This document shows, piece by piece, positions 17,706 through 26,354 of a stretch of 56,556 nt of DNA. Position 1 is the first letter of the stretch. Each line of letters starts with the position of its first letter. The notes below the pieces were generated by a model, which searched no databases, was not told where the DNA came from, and saw only the letters and a program-made list of their open reading frames with translations. The stretch is from positions 1-56,556 of the forward strand of contig NZ_JAJBMO010000026.1 in assembly GCF_020537505.1 (NCBI RefSeq). Direction: 5' to 3'. Origin of the DNA: Blautia glucerasea (lineage in GTDB: Bacteria; Bacillota; Clostridia; Lachnospirales; Lachnospiraceae). A program made the position numbers and the translations under genes.

Positions 17706-18485
17706 TTACAGTCCAGCAGGATTCCAGGAATTATTATCCAATTTATTCAGCATCTCCTTCAGATCAACAGTATATGCAACCTTTACATCGCTGTCTTTTT
17801 TGATGATAAATTCAGAGAGCCCATATTCTGAGCCGTTATCTGCCCAGTCATATGTATATCCCAGTCTCGTCCATGGATATTTCCCATCAAAATAACTGGA
17901 GATAATATTTGAATCAAACCATTCTTTATAGTCCTCATCAACTTCCTCCGAAAATGCATCCGTCATTTCTATTGTTCCGATATCTGAGACATATGCCGGG
18001 CGGAAAACGTCTTCCGGTTTTGCCCACATAGCCGTAAAATAATCGGATTCATTATCCGGGCGCAGACCAATTAGTTCTTTTATTCTTGTCTGCCAATCTG
18101 TCACATTCTCTTTATTTTTCTGATACCATTCTTCCAGTTCGCCGCCTGTAAACGTCCATACATTTCCCCATTCCAGTTTTACATCTGCGCCATCCGGATA
18201 ACTGTCCGGATATTTATGAAATGTATAAAGAAGGATTCTGCCCTCCTGATCGTAAACGGCATATGGCTGTCCCTCCTCCAGACTTACTACGGGAAGAATT
18301 TCATCCTTGTCAATGATCATTGCATCTTCAACCGCATCATCGAAGAGGATCTGCTGATCCGTTTCACTTTCTGCTGAAAGCTCTGTTTCTTCTGCCTGAA
18401 CGCTTACCGTTGTTTTACCTGACAGTGTAATTGCTGAAATCAGGATACTATTCACAATCATTATTTTCCATAATTTATTTTTCAT
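17706..18485 (-). CDS. secreted protein of unknown function
   Basis: A 259-residue protein starting with a Sec signal peptide (KNKLWKIMIVNSILISAITL, cleavage probably near VQAEE). The mature part is acidic and rich in aromatic residues (YPDSYPDG, EWYQKNKENVTDW, DGKYPWTRLGYTYDW). I recognise no family. It begins 29 bp after the alkyl-sulfatase-like gene, with GGAAAGATAATAT before the ATG, so the two are probably co-transcribed and both act outside the membrane. Confidence 0.75.
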   Translation of the reverse strand: MKNKLWKIMIVNSILISAITLSGKTTVSVQAEETELSAESETDQQILFDDAVEDAMIIDKDEILPVVSLEEGQPYAVYDQEGRILLYTFHKYPDSYPDGADVKLEWGNVWTFTGGELEEWYQKNKENVTDWQTRIKELIGLRPDNESDYFTAMWAKPEDVFRPAYVSDIGTIEMTDAFSEEVDEDYKEWFDSNIISSYFDGKYPWTRLGYTYDWADNGSEYGLSEFIIKKDSDVKVAYTVDLKEMLNKLDNNSWNPAGL

Positions 18486-18514
18486 ATATTATCTTTCCTT
18501 TCCGCCCCAAAACT

Positions 18515-20497
18515 TTATGGTTCAATAATATTAAAATATTTATACTCTGACGTAACAGTAACCGCATCCATCAATCGTGTCAGGCAGGTCTCATCACCCT
18601 CCTGCTGGATCAAAGCTGCAACATTCTCCGCGTTTTTCTGAATAATAGACAGCAGTCCGGCACGTTTGGTAGTCCATGTCACATCCGCGTCCGCATCCTG
18701 TGTATCTTTCTGATAAAGAAGTACACCATTTTCCACACGGAGTACATAATTACCTTCCGGCAATATAAGATTTGCTGTAAAGGTCAGATCTGGAATCTTC
18801 GTCGTATCTACAAGAATTCCCAGATAATCCAGAATCATATCCGGTGTCATATGTAAGAAAACATCACCGTTACCGTTACTTCGCGTTGCATCATCGGTAT
18901 TTGTACCATTTCGCAGTTCCTGTGCGGCACAAAGGTAAGCACTGCGCCATGGACCTGATTCTGCCTGATATCCCAATTGCTCCAATGCATCCGCACACAG
19001 ATAACGTGCATCCGTATTTTCCGGATCAGCAAAAACCAGCGTATTGGTAATCTGGGCTACCCACTGATATTCTCCCTTGGCAAAATCTTCTTTTGCTTTT
19101 TCAAGAACCGCATCTGTATTACCAAAATATTCTACCAGCTTTTTGGCATAATCCGATGGTGTAAGTTCAGCAAGATGGACAGGATTACCATCATACCAGC
19201 CCATGTATTTCTCATATACTGCCTTCGAATTATGAGAAACTGTACCGTAATACTGACGGGTATACCAGACTTTCTCCAGTTCCTCGGGAAGCTGGATCAT
19301 ATTGGCAATCTCTGTTTCCGTATAACCTTCATTAATATAAAGCAATGTCTGGTCGTTAATAAACTTATATACAGCTGCCGTATTGATCATATATTCCTGA
19401 ATAATGTCATTTCCCCAATGTGGCCAGTTATGGGACTGGAATACCACATCAGCTTTATCGCCATAAAGAGCCAGAGATTCCATGATGTACTCTGCCCATG
19501 CGTTTCCGTCACGCACCTGGGCTCCGCGGAGTGTATACAGATTATGAAGTGTTCCTGTACAGTTTTCAGCCATCCACAAAGCATTTTTCGATCCAATCCA
19601 GAAGTTCATCTCTGCCGGTGCTTCGGTGCCCGGAGTAAGCTGAAATTCAATTTCCACTCCGTCAATGGTATGCTTCTCACCAGTTTGTGTGATTTCAAGT
19701 GTAGGAGAAATATAACTTGTGCTGCCCTTGGACTGTCCCATACCAATACCAATGGCAAGGGATCCTGTTTCACCACCCTCAAGCATTGTTCCATACTGGT
19801 AACTTGCTCTTCGTCCCATAGCAGTACCTGCATAAATATTCTCGCTGACAGCATGCTTCTCAAAGCCTTCCGGTGCAATTACCTGCACATTGCCGGCTTG
19901 TACCTCTTCTTCCGAAACAATTCCCTTGACTCCACCGAAATGATCAACATGGGAATGGCTGTAGATCACTGCCTTTACAGGAAAAGTGCCCAGATTCTCT
20001 TCCACCAGGGCAAAAGCCGCTTGTGCACACTCTACACTCATCAATGGATCTACTACAATCCATCCTGTATCACCTTTTATGAATGTGACATTGGACATAT
20101 CATAGCCACGCACCTGATAAATTCCATCGGTTACTTCAAAAAGGCCATAAATATGATTCAGCTGTGTATTTCTCCAAAGGCTGGGATTCGCTGTATCCGG
20201 AGCGTCCTGATCCAGAAAAGCATATGCCGTCTGACTCCATACAACCTTCCCGTTTTCATCACAAATATCCAGAGTATCCGGAGAAGCAAGCAGACCTTTG
20301 GTCGCATTCTCAAACTCCGTAGTATCTTCAAAATCAAGCAATGCATAAACTTCCTGATTTGCATCAATCGTATACTGGGTAGCCGGTTTGCTTTCCGCTG
20401 TTAATTCTGATGCTGCAATTGCGGTTGAACTGCCACAGACAGTCATGGTAAATGCCAATGCAGCGGCAATCATAGTAATAACTTTTTTTCTTTTCAT
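18515..20497 (-). CDS. secreted alkyl sulfatase-like metallo-beta-lactamase-fold hydrolase
   Basis: A 660-residue exported enzyme of the SdsA1/BDS1 class. After a signal peptide (1-29, ending AIAAS) come the metal-binding motif HSHVDHFGG (residues 181-189), the helix-loop region ENCTGTLHNLYTLRG with RDGNAW, and SHNWPHWG. A dimerisation helix region follows, and the last 120 residues form an SCP2-like domain that holds hydrophobic alkyl chains. Family members cleave sulfate from long-chain alkyl sulfates by inversion. In a gut anaerobe the substrate could be a surfactant or a host or microbial sulfated lipid. GGGGGAAAG precedes the ATG. Divergent from a LytTR-PAS regulator. Confidence 0.9.
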   Translation of the reverse strand: MKRKKVITMIAAALAFTMTVCGSSTAIAASELTAESKPATQYTIDANQEVYALLDFEDTTEFENATKGLLASPDTLDICDENGKVVWSQTAYAFLDQDAPDTANPSLWRNTQLNHIYGLFEVTDGIYQVRGYDMSNVTFIKGDTGWIVVDPLMSVECAQAAFALVEENLGTFPVKAVIYSHSHVDHFGGVKGIVSEEEVQAGNVQVIAPEGFEKHAVSENIYAGTAMGRRASYQYGTMLEGGETGSLAIGIGMGQSKGSTSYISPTLEITQTGEKHTIDGVEIEFQLTPGTEAPAEMNFWIGSKNALWMAENCTGTLHNLYTLRGAQVRDGNAWAEYIMESLALYGDKADVVFQSHNWPHWGNDIIQEYMINTAAVYKFINDQTLLYINEGYTETEIANMIQLPEELEKVWYTRQYYGTVSHNSKAVYEKYMGWYDGNPVHLAELTPSDYAKKLVEYFGNTDAVLEKAKEDFAKGEYQWVAQITNTLVFADPENTDARYLCADALEQLGYQAESGPWRSAYLCAAQELRNGTNTDDATRSNGNGDVFLHMTPDMILDYLGILVDTTKIPDLTFTANLILPEGNYVLRVENGVLLYQKDTQDADADVTWTTKRAGLLSIIQKNAENVAALIQQEGDETCLTRLMDAVTVTSEYKYFNIIEP

Positions 20498-20597
20498 GAT
20501 ATCTTTCCCCCTTTGTTCTGTTCTTTTTCAAACCTGAATTAGCTTTCGTTTTTCTTTTCCTCCTTCCGTATTTTATATCCTCATCCTCACTGTTTTT

Positions 20598-20626
20598 ATT
20601 TTAGCATAAACGCACTTAAACAACAA
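20598..20626 (-). promoter_or_regulatory. probable promoter of the alkyl-sulfatase operon
   Basis: On the minus strand -35 TTGTTG and -10 TAAAAT are separated by 17 bases, which would start transcription about 95 bases before the sulfatase ATG. The rest of the divergent region 20498-20821 is very AT-rich, with several T/A tracts where a LytTR protein could bind; no defined operator was read. Confidence 0.5.
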
Positions 20627-20821
20627 TATTTCTATAATTTTAAAATGAGTAAATACATGTAAATTTTAGATATTTTTCAATATATTAATTTAAGATCAAA
20701 ATAATTATCTATTATCAAGAGTTTAAAATGAAATCATGAAAAGTTTTATTGTATTTTGAAGAAATTTATAGTAACATTAAAGTCAGAAAATTATTAATGA
20801 ACAGAAAGCAGGTATTTTTAC

Positions 20822-21529
20822 ATGAGATATAATGTACTTCATTTTTTTGAACGTAAAAATATTGATATATCTAATATTCTTTATCTTACACGTCAAAATC
20901 CACTTACAAAAATTACATTTTTTGATGGGAAAGAGATCCTGACTGCAATTCCGGTGAAAGAGATTGCACTTTATCTTCCGGATAAAGAATTTGTGAATAT
21001 TACAAAAGGTATTCTTCTTCGAAAATCACAGATTGTAAATATTTCAGATGACGGATTATATGCCATGACAGATGGAAGTGTATTTCAGGGACGAAAAAGG
21101 AATATCAGTCAACATAAACAGCTCAGACAGGCGTTAGGATTGTCTAAAGAACAGAATGAAAAAACAGAGAAAATGATCCCCCTTGAATTGTTGGAAAAAT
21201 GTAGTATTCTCAATGACATGCCGCTTGCTTTTTGTGTTATTGAACTTGTATTTGATGCGAACGGCAGGGGAGTAGATTTTGTATTTCGTTATTGTAATGA
21301 GGAAATGGCTGTTGTAGAGGGAATTCCAGTTTCAGAAATGCTGAATAATTCGTTTTATGAGGTTTTTGAAAATGGAGATAAAAAATGGCTGGTTACTTAT
21401 GCCGACGTAGCTTTAAACGGTACAAAGGTCATTTTACATGATTACAGTCCGGAAATCGGGAAAGACCTGACTATTTATTGCTTTCAGCCACATCCGGGGT
21501 ATTGTGCATGTATATTGATTCCAAGATGA
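20822..21529 (+). CDS. LytTR-domain transcriptional regulator with C-terminal PAS-like domain
   Basis: A 235-residue protein. Residues about 15-105 look like a LytTR DNA-binding domain (ILTAIPVKEIALYLPDKEF, then ITKGILLRKSQIVNIS). Residues about 120-233 look like a PAS fold (NDMPLAFCVIELVFDANG, FRYCNEEMAVVEG). The usual receiver domain is missing and the order is DNA-binding first, sensor last. It is divergent from the alkyl-sulfatase operon and is its likely local regulator, perhaps responding to a small ligand held by the PAS domain. It converges with the subtilase gene with only 13 bp between stops and no visible terminator. Confidence 0.75.
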   Translation: MRYNVLHFFERKNIDISNILYLTRQNPLTKITFFDGKEILTAIPVKEIALYLPDKEFVNITKGILLRKSQIVNISDDGLYAMTDGSVFQGRKRNISQHKQLRQALGLSKEQNEKTEKMIPLELLEKCSILNDMPLAFCVIELVFDANGRGVDFVFRYCNEEMAVVEGIPVSEMLNNSFYEVFENGDKKWLVTYADVALNGTKVILHDYSPEIGKDLTIYCFQPHPGYCACILIPR

Positions 21530-21542
21530 ATACATTTAGCTT

Positions 21543-23417
21543 TCACATATGAGGGAGACTTTTAGCTGTACATAAGGCCCCCCACCCAATTAAGTCATTC
21601 GGCAACTTTTCTGATCCTTGCAAGGCTTTTGCGCCACGGCGGAGATAGGCTTTTAGTTTTTCGCCATAGAGGTAGGGATCGTTTCGGCGGGTGATTCCCC
21701 ATTCCATAAGAAGAGCGGCGGCTCCAGTGACGAAAGGTGTGGAAAAGGATGTGCCAGTAAAGGCGGCATAGCCTCCACCAAAGCGAGGTGCGTAGATGTC
21801 AACACCAGGGGCGACAAGATCGGGTTTGGGGTATGGAAGAGCACTACAGCCGCGGCCGGAGAAATCGGCATAGGTGTTTTGACGGGCGTCGTAGGCGCCG
21901 ACGCTGATCACGCGCCTGGCGGTGGCAGGGATTGTGAGAGTTCCCTGGGGACGAGGAAGATAAAAGGCTGTGCCTGGATTTAAAGTTTTGCCACCTGGAA
22001 GCCACAGAAAATATTCCCCGCTTTTTATACTTCTTGCTGCTAAGATTATTTTCCACACACCACTGTCTACATAGGGATTTTTCTCATCCTGCGCCAGAAA
22101 ATCCACATAAATCTCCTGCGTCACATGATAGGGTGCCGGTTTTCCATAATAAATCAGAAGTTCCGTATTTCCCGCCTGCCAACGCTGGGCGCCCAGTGTT
22201 TCAAAAAGGGGGCCAACACGCTCCCCGGCTGGATTTTCCAGATAGATTTCCATCTCATCTTCGTAATTTTTCCAAAGCTGCACATTTAAGGTAGGCTCAA
22301 AGGCACCAACACCAAGTTCAATTTCCTGGATTTCACCTGGCGAAAGCTTTCCTCCAGCGTGCAGAGCATCATTTCCATTGTTGCCCATTCCTACACAGAT
22401 CACATTTTTCCCCATGCCGGACACGTTGTCCAGGTAGGTTTCTAACAGAGAATCCCCTCTGTGGGAACCATAATTATTTCCAAAGCTTAAATTGATCGCA
22501 ATTGGTCTTCCAAGCCGTATGGCCTGCCGAACCAGATAATCCACGCCTTGCATCAGCTCTGTAGTTCTTGGAAAAGAATCCTGTCTTGGAATTCCCATTT
22601 TTACAACCAGAAGGTCACTTTCATATGCCACGCCCCGGTTCACTGCACCACGGGAAAAATCGCTGCCAGCTGCCACTCCAAGCACAGCGGTTCCATGACT
22701 GCTTACATCTTCAGACGGAACAAGGCGCCGTCCCTCCTGCACAGAGAGGGACAATGCCTCATTGATTTCCTCATTGGTATATTCAGTTCCTGTTGCATAG
22801 CCTTCCGGGGGATTACCGGGAATACTCTGATCCCACAAACGCAATATTCTGGACTTTCCATCTGCTGTGAGAAATGCAGGATGGCGGTAATCCACACCGG
22901 AATCCACAATTCCGATCAAAACGCCGCGCCCTGTCAGCTGTAGATTTCCAGGTTCATCGCGCTGCACCTGGGTAATACAGCTTGCCTCTTTGGAAAACAA
23001 GTCTTCGAAATACAGACGGGTGGGCTTTTCTATAAATTCTATCTGGGGACGCCTGGAATATTCATCCAGCATGCTTTCAGGAAGCGTCACAATGGCATAC
23101 CCGCCAAGGAGAGGGACCACGGAGATTTCGGGTCCACCAAGCAACACCTTAACAGAATCACCCATTTCACAACCTAACGAACCATTAGATTTTTCCTGCA
23201 TAGACTTTTCTATATTTCCTATATTTTCCGTTTTCCCAGATCTTATCGCACCAGCATTCCCAGCATTAGCGTTCCCCACCTCACTATACTTCACAATAAT
23301 TTCCCACTTTCGTGTCTGCTTCTCATACCCCACATTCAGATTCCGGGATTTCTCTCTTTCCTCTTCTGTAGCATCCATTGCAAGGTTTAAAAGATTATCC
23401 AGCTTCTGATCTGGCAT
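21543..23417 (-). CDS. S8 family subtilisin-like serine protease (Csp-like)
   Basis: A 624-residue subtilase with intact triad: Asp172 in GIVDSGVDYRHP, His241 in SSHGTAVLG, and Ser557 in TGTSFSTPF. An insert of about 120 residues splits the catalytic domain, as in the clostridial Csp germination proteases. There is no signal peptide; the N-terminal region (about 1-150) may be a prodomain. The start at 23417 follows GGAGGG. Csp proteases cleave the spore cortex hydrolase precursor, but many vegetative clostridial relatives are uncharacterised, so the role is uncertain. It lies about 100 bp after the MFS gene stop region but is read in the same direction. Confidence 0.88.
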   Translation of the reverse strand: MPDQKLDNLLNLAMDATEEEREKSRNLNVGYEKQTRKWEIIVKYSEVGNANAGNAGAIRSGKTENIGNIEKSMQEKSNGSLGCEMGDSVKVLLGGPEISVVPLLGGYAIVTLPESMLDEYSRRPQIEFIEKPTRLYFEDLFSKEASCITQVQRDEPGNLQLTGRGVLIGIVDSGVDYRHPAFLTADGKSRILRLWDQSIPGNPPEGYATGTEYTNEEINEALSLSVQEGRRLVPSEDVSSHGTAVLGVAAGSDFSRGAVNRGVAYESDLLVVKMGIPRQDSFPRTTELMQGVDYLVRQAIRLGRPIAINLSFGNNYGSHRGDSLLETYLDNVSGMGKNVICVGMGNNGNDALHAGGKLSPGEIQEIELGVGAFEPTLNVQLWKNYEDEMEIYLENPAGERVGPLFETLGAQRWQAGNTELLIYYGKPAPYHVTQEIYVDFLAQDEKNPYVDSGVWKIILAARSIKSGEYFLWLPGGKTLNPGTAFYLPRPQGTLTIPATARRVISVGAYDARQNTYADFSGRGCSALPYPKPDLVAPGVDIYAPRFGGGYAAFTGTSFSTPFVTGAAALLMEWGITRRNDPYLYGEKLKAYLRRGAKALQGSEKLPNDLIGWGALCTAKSLPHM

Positions 23418-23534
23418 ATTCCCTCCATTTTGCAGCATATGCATACTCAGAATATACTTATCTTTAATTTACGCCAACCCGTTTTAAATAATACCTCAGC
23501 CTTCTTATTAGATTGTAAAGCATTCAAATATCAG

Positions 23535-24716
23535 TTATTTTTCCTCTACTTTCACCTTTTTCAGCAGAAAAATCATCACCAGCAGCACCACTGGGAAAAT
23601 CAGTCCTACGCCCATACCCACGCGGATATTATCTCCTGCATTCTGTGTGACACGTCCCACAATTCCAGGGCCTATACTGCCTCCAAGATCTCCTGCCATG
23701 GCAAGAAGGGCGAACATGGCTGTTCCGCCAGCCGGAAATTTCTTAGAAGAAATACTGATGGTGCCAGGCCACATGATTCCAACGGAAAATCCGCAGACAA
23801 TACAGCCAATCAATCCTGCTGCCGAATTGGAGGACAGAGATGCAAGAAGATAACAGAATACGCATAAAATTCCGGAGCCAGCCATAAATTTCGTCAAGTC
23901 CATTTTATCTCCGTATTTTCCAAAGATCACACGACTAATTCCCATCGTAATGGCAAACATGCAGGGACCGGCCAGGTCTCCAATGATCTTTGACAGTCCA
24001 AGTGCCGCCTCTGCATAAGCAGATGCCCACTGGGACATGGACAGCTCTGATGCTCCTGAACACACCATCAGACACACGGCAATCCAGAATACAGGCTTAC
24101 GAAACAGTTCCCCGATTTTCATGCCTTCCCCTTCATCCACCAGATGCTCGATGGGACAAGTAGCAAAGTTGTAAACATTAACGGCCGGAACGATTGCCCA
24201 CAAAACTGCCAGCCACTTCCAGCTATCCATTCCGAAAACCGCGAAAAACAAGGTGGAAACTGCAATGGTTCCCACAGATCCCCAGCAGTAGAAGGAATGA
24301 AGAAGGCTCATGGTTGCCTCTTTATTTTCGAAAGGACAGGCTTCCACAATGGGACTGCAAAGCACTTCAATCAGTCCGCTTCCAACAGCATAAACAATAA
24401 CACTGATGATAATTCCCACAAAAGGATCTGGCAAAAGCTCCGGAAGAAATGCCAGCCCCACCAGTCCTAAAGCGGAACTGATCTCAGAGGTCACAATGCA
24501 CACGCGATATCCGATTTTGTCCACAAACCGGGCACAAAACAAATCAATCAACAGCTGGGTAAAGAAAAAGCAGGTGGAGATCAGTGCAATATTTCCAAGG
24601 GAAATATGATAATCTGTGTGAAATTTCAGAAACAGCAAAGGTGCAAAATTTGCTGCTATAGCCTGGGTGATAAAGCCCATATAACAGGCTCGTTTGGTTT
24701 TCTTGTAATTTGGCAT
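23535..24716 (-). CDS. MFS transporter
   Basis: A 393-residue major facilitator with 12 helices. The loop 2-3 motif is recognisable as DLFCARFVDKIGYRV, and the N-terminal GFITQAIAANFAPLLF is typical of the FucP/sugar-like branch. Substrate cannot be told. AGGAG precedes the ATG by 6 bases. An AraC-type regulator is divergent across about 260 bp that include a copy of the dispersed repeat, so sugar-responsive control by that regulator is plausible. Confidence 0.85.
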   Translation of the reverse strand: MPNYKKTKRACYMGFITQAIAANFAPLLFLKFHTDYHISLGNIALISTCFFFTQLLIDLFCARFVDKIGYRVCIVTSEISSALGLVGLAFLPELLPDPFVGIIISVIVYAVGSGLIEVLCSPIVEACPFENKEATMSLLHSFYCWGSVGTIAVSTLFFAVFGMDSWKWLAVLWAIVPAVNVYNFATCPIEHLVDEGEGMKIGELFRKPVFWIAVCLMVCSGASELSMSQWASAYAEAALGLSKIIGDLAGPCMFAITMGISRVIFGKYGDKMDLTKFMAGSGILCVFCYLLASLSSNSAAGLIGCIVCGFSVGIMWPGTISISSKKFPAGGTAMFALLAMAGDLGGSIGPGIVGRVTQNAGDNIRVGMGVGLIFPVVLLVMIFLLKKVKVEEK

Positions 24717-24864
24717 GATTAGTTCTCCTTTTTTCTTCTTTAAAGAAGATTTTTGTCTTATTGGATTATATTATATTTGAATGTGTTTTTCATTGGATTA
24801 TTTATGATTTTTGTTGTACAATATCGTAAAAACAATAATTTACTATTTTTTCGGGGCACTTCCC

Positions 24865-24949
24865 AGAGCATGTTCGAAAAAGGTTTTCTGCAAAATATAC
24901 CGCAAAGTGAGGCGAGCAGATTGCGGGAATGATTTTCAAACAGGCTCCA
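24865..24949 (+). repeat. dispersed palindromic repeat, copy B
   Basis: About 85 bp nearly identical to the reverse complement of copy A (GTTCGAAAAAGGTTTTCTGC, the AAATATACCGCAAAGTG core, ATTGCGGGAATGATTTTCAA). It lies between the divergent MFS and AraC genes, about 27 bp before the AraC start, so it is probably transcribed in the AraC leader. Confidence 0.75.
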
Positions 24950-24975
24950 GGTCTCGATTTGAGGATAAACAAGAC

Positions 24976-25878
24976 ATGAAAGAAACCAACGTATATACCA
25001 AAATTATTACTGACGAAAATTTAATGGAAACTCTTCCACACGGAAGCCAGGACTATCCCTTTCGCTACTATTATGAGCATTTAGCCCAGTTTGATTTTAA
25101 CTGCATAGACTGGCACTGGCATACGGAGCTGGAATTTGTGTATGTTCAATCCGGAACCGTAACTGTCTGGATTGGGGAAAAACAGCTGGAGCTGACAGCT
25201 GACAGCGGCATTTTTATTAATTCCAAATTCCTTCACCGTTTTTCCTCACCTGTGGATGCTGTCATCCCAAACTTTCTCTGCATGCCCTCTTTCCTTGTAG
25301 CTACAGACAGCTATATTTACCAGAATTATGTGAAGCCTATCATTTCATCGAATATTCCTTTTTGGATTTTTCGCAGGGAGATTTCCTGGCAGGCCAGGGT
25401 TCTTGATCTTATGAAGCAGATTATTTCTGCGCAGACTTCCGGTTCTTTCTGCCATCTTCTGACCTCTTCCCTTATGCAACAGCTCTGGCTGGAAATATAC
25501 AAGCATACAGACCTTTCCACTTCGCCGGAAATCACTGGACAGTTCTCTGTAAACCGCGCAAGGCTCCAGCTGATGATGCAGTTTATTCACGAAAATTACA
25601 GAAGAAATCTTTCCCTGGATGAGATTGCTGCACAGTCTATGATCAGCAAAAGCTCTGCCTTAAACCTTTTTCGGAGCTATCTTCACATCACGCCGGTCAA
25701 TTATCTCATAAACTATCGGCTGAAACAGGCTGCCCTTCTGCTTTCCCATACAGAGAAAAAAGTCAGCACCATTTCAGCCGAAACTGGTTTTCACAATGTA
25801 GATTATTTTTGTAGAGCTTTCAAAAAACACTACCAGACAACCCCTGGGGAATATCGGAAAGAAAAGTGGGATAAATAG
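24976..25878 (+). CDS. AraC family transcriptional regulator
   Basis: A 300-residue regulator. An N-terminal cupin (WHWHTELEFVYVQSGTVTVW, about residues 37-56) binds a small ligand, usually a sugar, and the C-terminal double helix-turn-helix (about 200-298) has the signatures SLDEIAAQSMISKSSALNLF and GFHNVDYFCRAFKKHYQTTP. The ATG at 24976 is chosen because it starts at the usual distance from the cupin; a GAGG lies 12 bases upstream. Longer in-frame extension would cross the repeat element. Divergent from the MFS gene, which is its probable target. Confidence 0.9.
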   Translation: MKETNVYTKIITDENLMETLPHGSQDYPFRYYYEHLAQFDFNCIDWHWHTELEFVYVQSGTVTVWIGEKQLELTADSGIFINSKFLHRFSSPVDAVIPNFLCMPSFLVATDSYIYQNYVKPIISSNIPFWIFRREISWQARVLDLMKQIISAQTSGSFCHLLTSSLMQQLWLEIYKHTDLSTSPEITGQFSVNRARLQLMMQFIHENYRRNLSLDEIAAQSMISKSSALNLFRSYLHITPVNYLINYRLKQAALLLSHTEKKVSTISAETGFHNVDYFCRAFKKHYQTTPGEYRKEKWDK

Positions 25879-25910
25879 CTGCTATTGAAATTTTCCGTTT
25901 TCATAATTCA

Positions 25911-26325
25911 GGGACATGAATACCGGATGTTCTTTTCCAAATTTATTCGGATAAGCTTGTGCGGACTGGTAACTACCAGGGATTTAAAAATATTGAATTC
26001 AGTGACAGCAATTATCATCTGGGTGTTACCGGTTCTACGGTACTTCGCCAGCTGAAGAATGATATCATCATCACTACAACCATCTGTACCCGTGCTGCAA
26101 TAGAAGGTGGTCTGGATTATGACAGTGCCTATCAGCTTTCCGATTATTTTATCCAGGCTTCGGAAAGGCTGGACAGCCTTGAAGGACTGTATAATCTTCT
26201 GGCAAAGGCTAGTTATACTTTTGCCCCAAAAATAGCGGAATCGAAAACACCCTGGAATGACTCCTAATGAGTACCGGCGCAAGCGGTAAGGCACACATCT
26301 GTCACATAATTCTAAAGCAGAAGCA
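25911..26325 (+). pseudogene. decayed AraC/YesN-type regulator
   Basis: The frame reads YSDKLVRTGNYQGFKNIEF and RAAIEGGLDYDSAYQLSDYF, the linker domain typical of AraC proteins with a two-part N-terminus. It is followed not by the DNA-binding domain but by a short tail. A TPNEYRRKR-type AraC C-terminus then appears in another frame at about 26263-26285. The 5' part needs a frameshift as well (a short frame from the ATG at 25916). Internal deletion of the helix-turn-helix plus frameshifts indicates a pseudogene. It converges with the MATE-ATPase gene. Confidence 0.65.
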
Positions 26326-26354
26326 GGTATTTTCTCTGATGTATGCAAAACAAG

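Noticed and set aside
18977..20404. 475-residue plus-strand frame
   Set aside because: Fully antisense to the alkyl-sulfatase-like gene, with cysteine/isoleucine-rich shadow composition.
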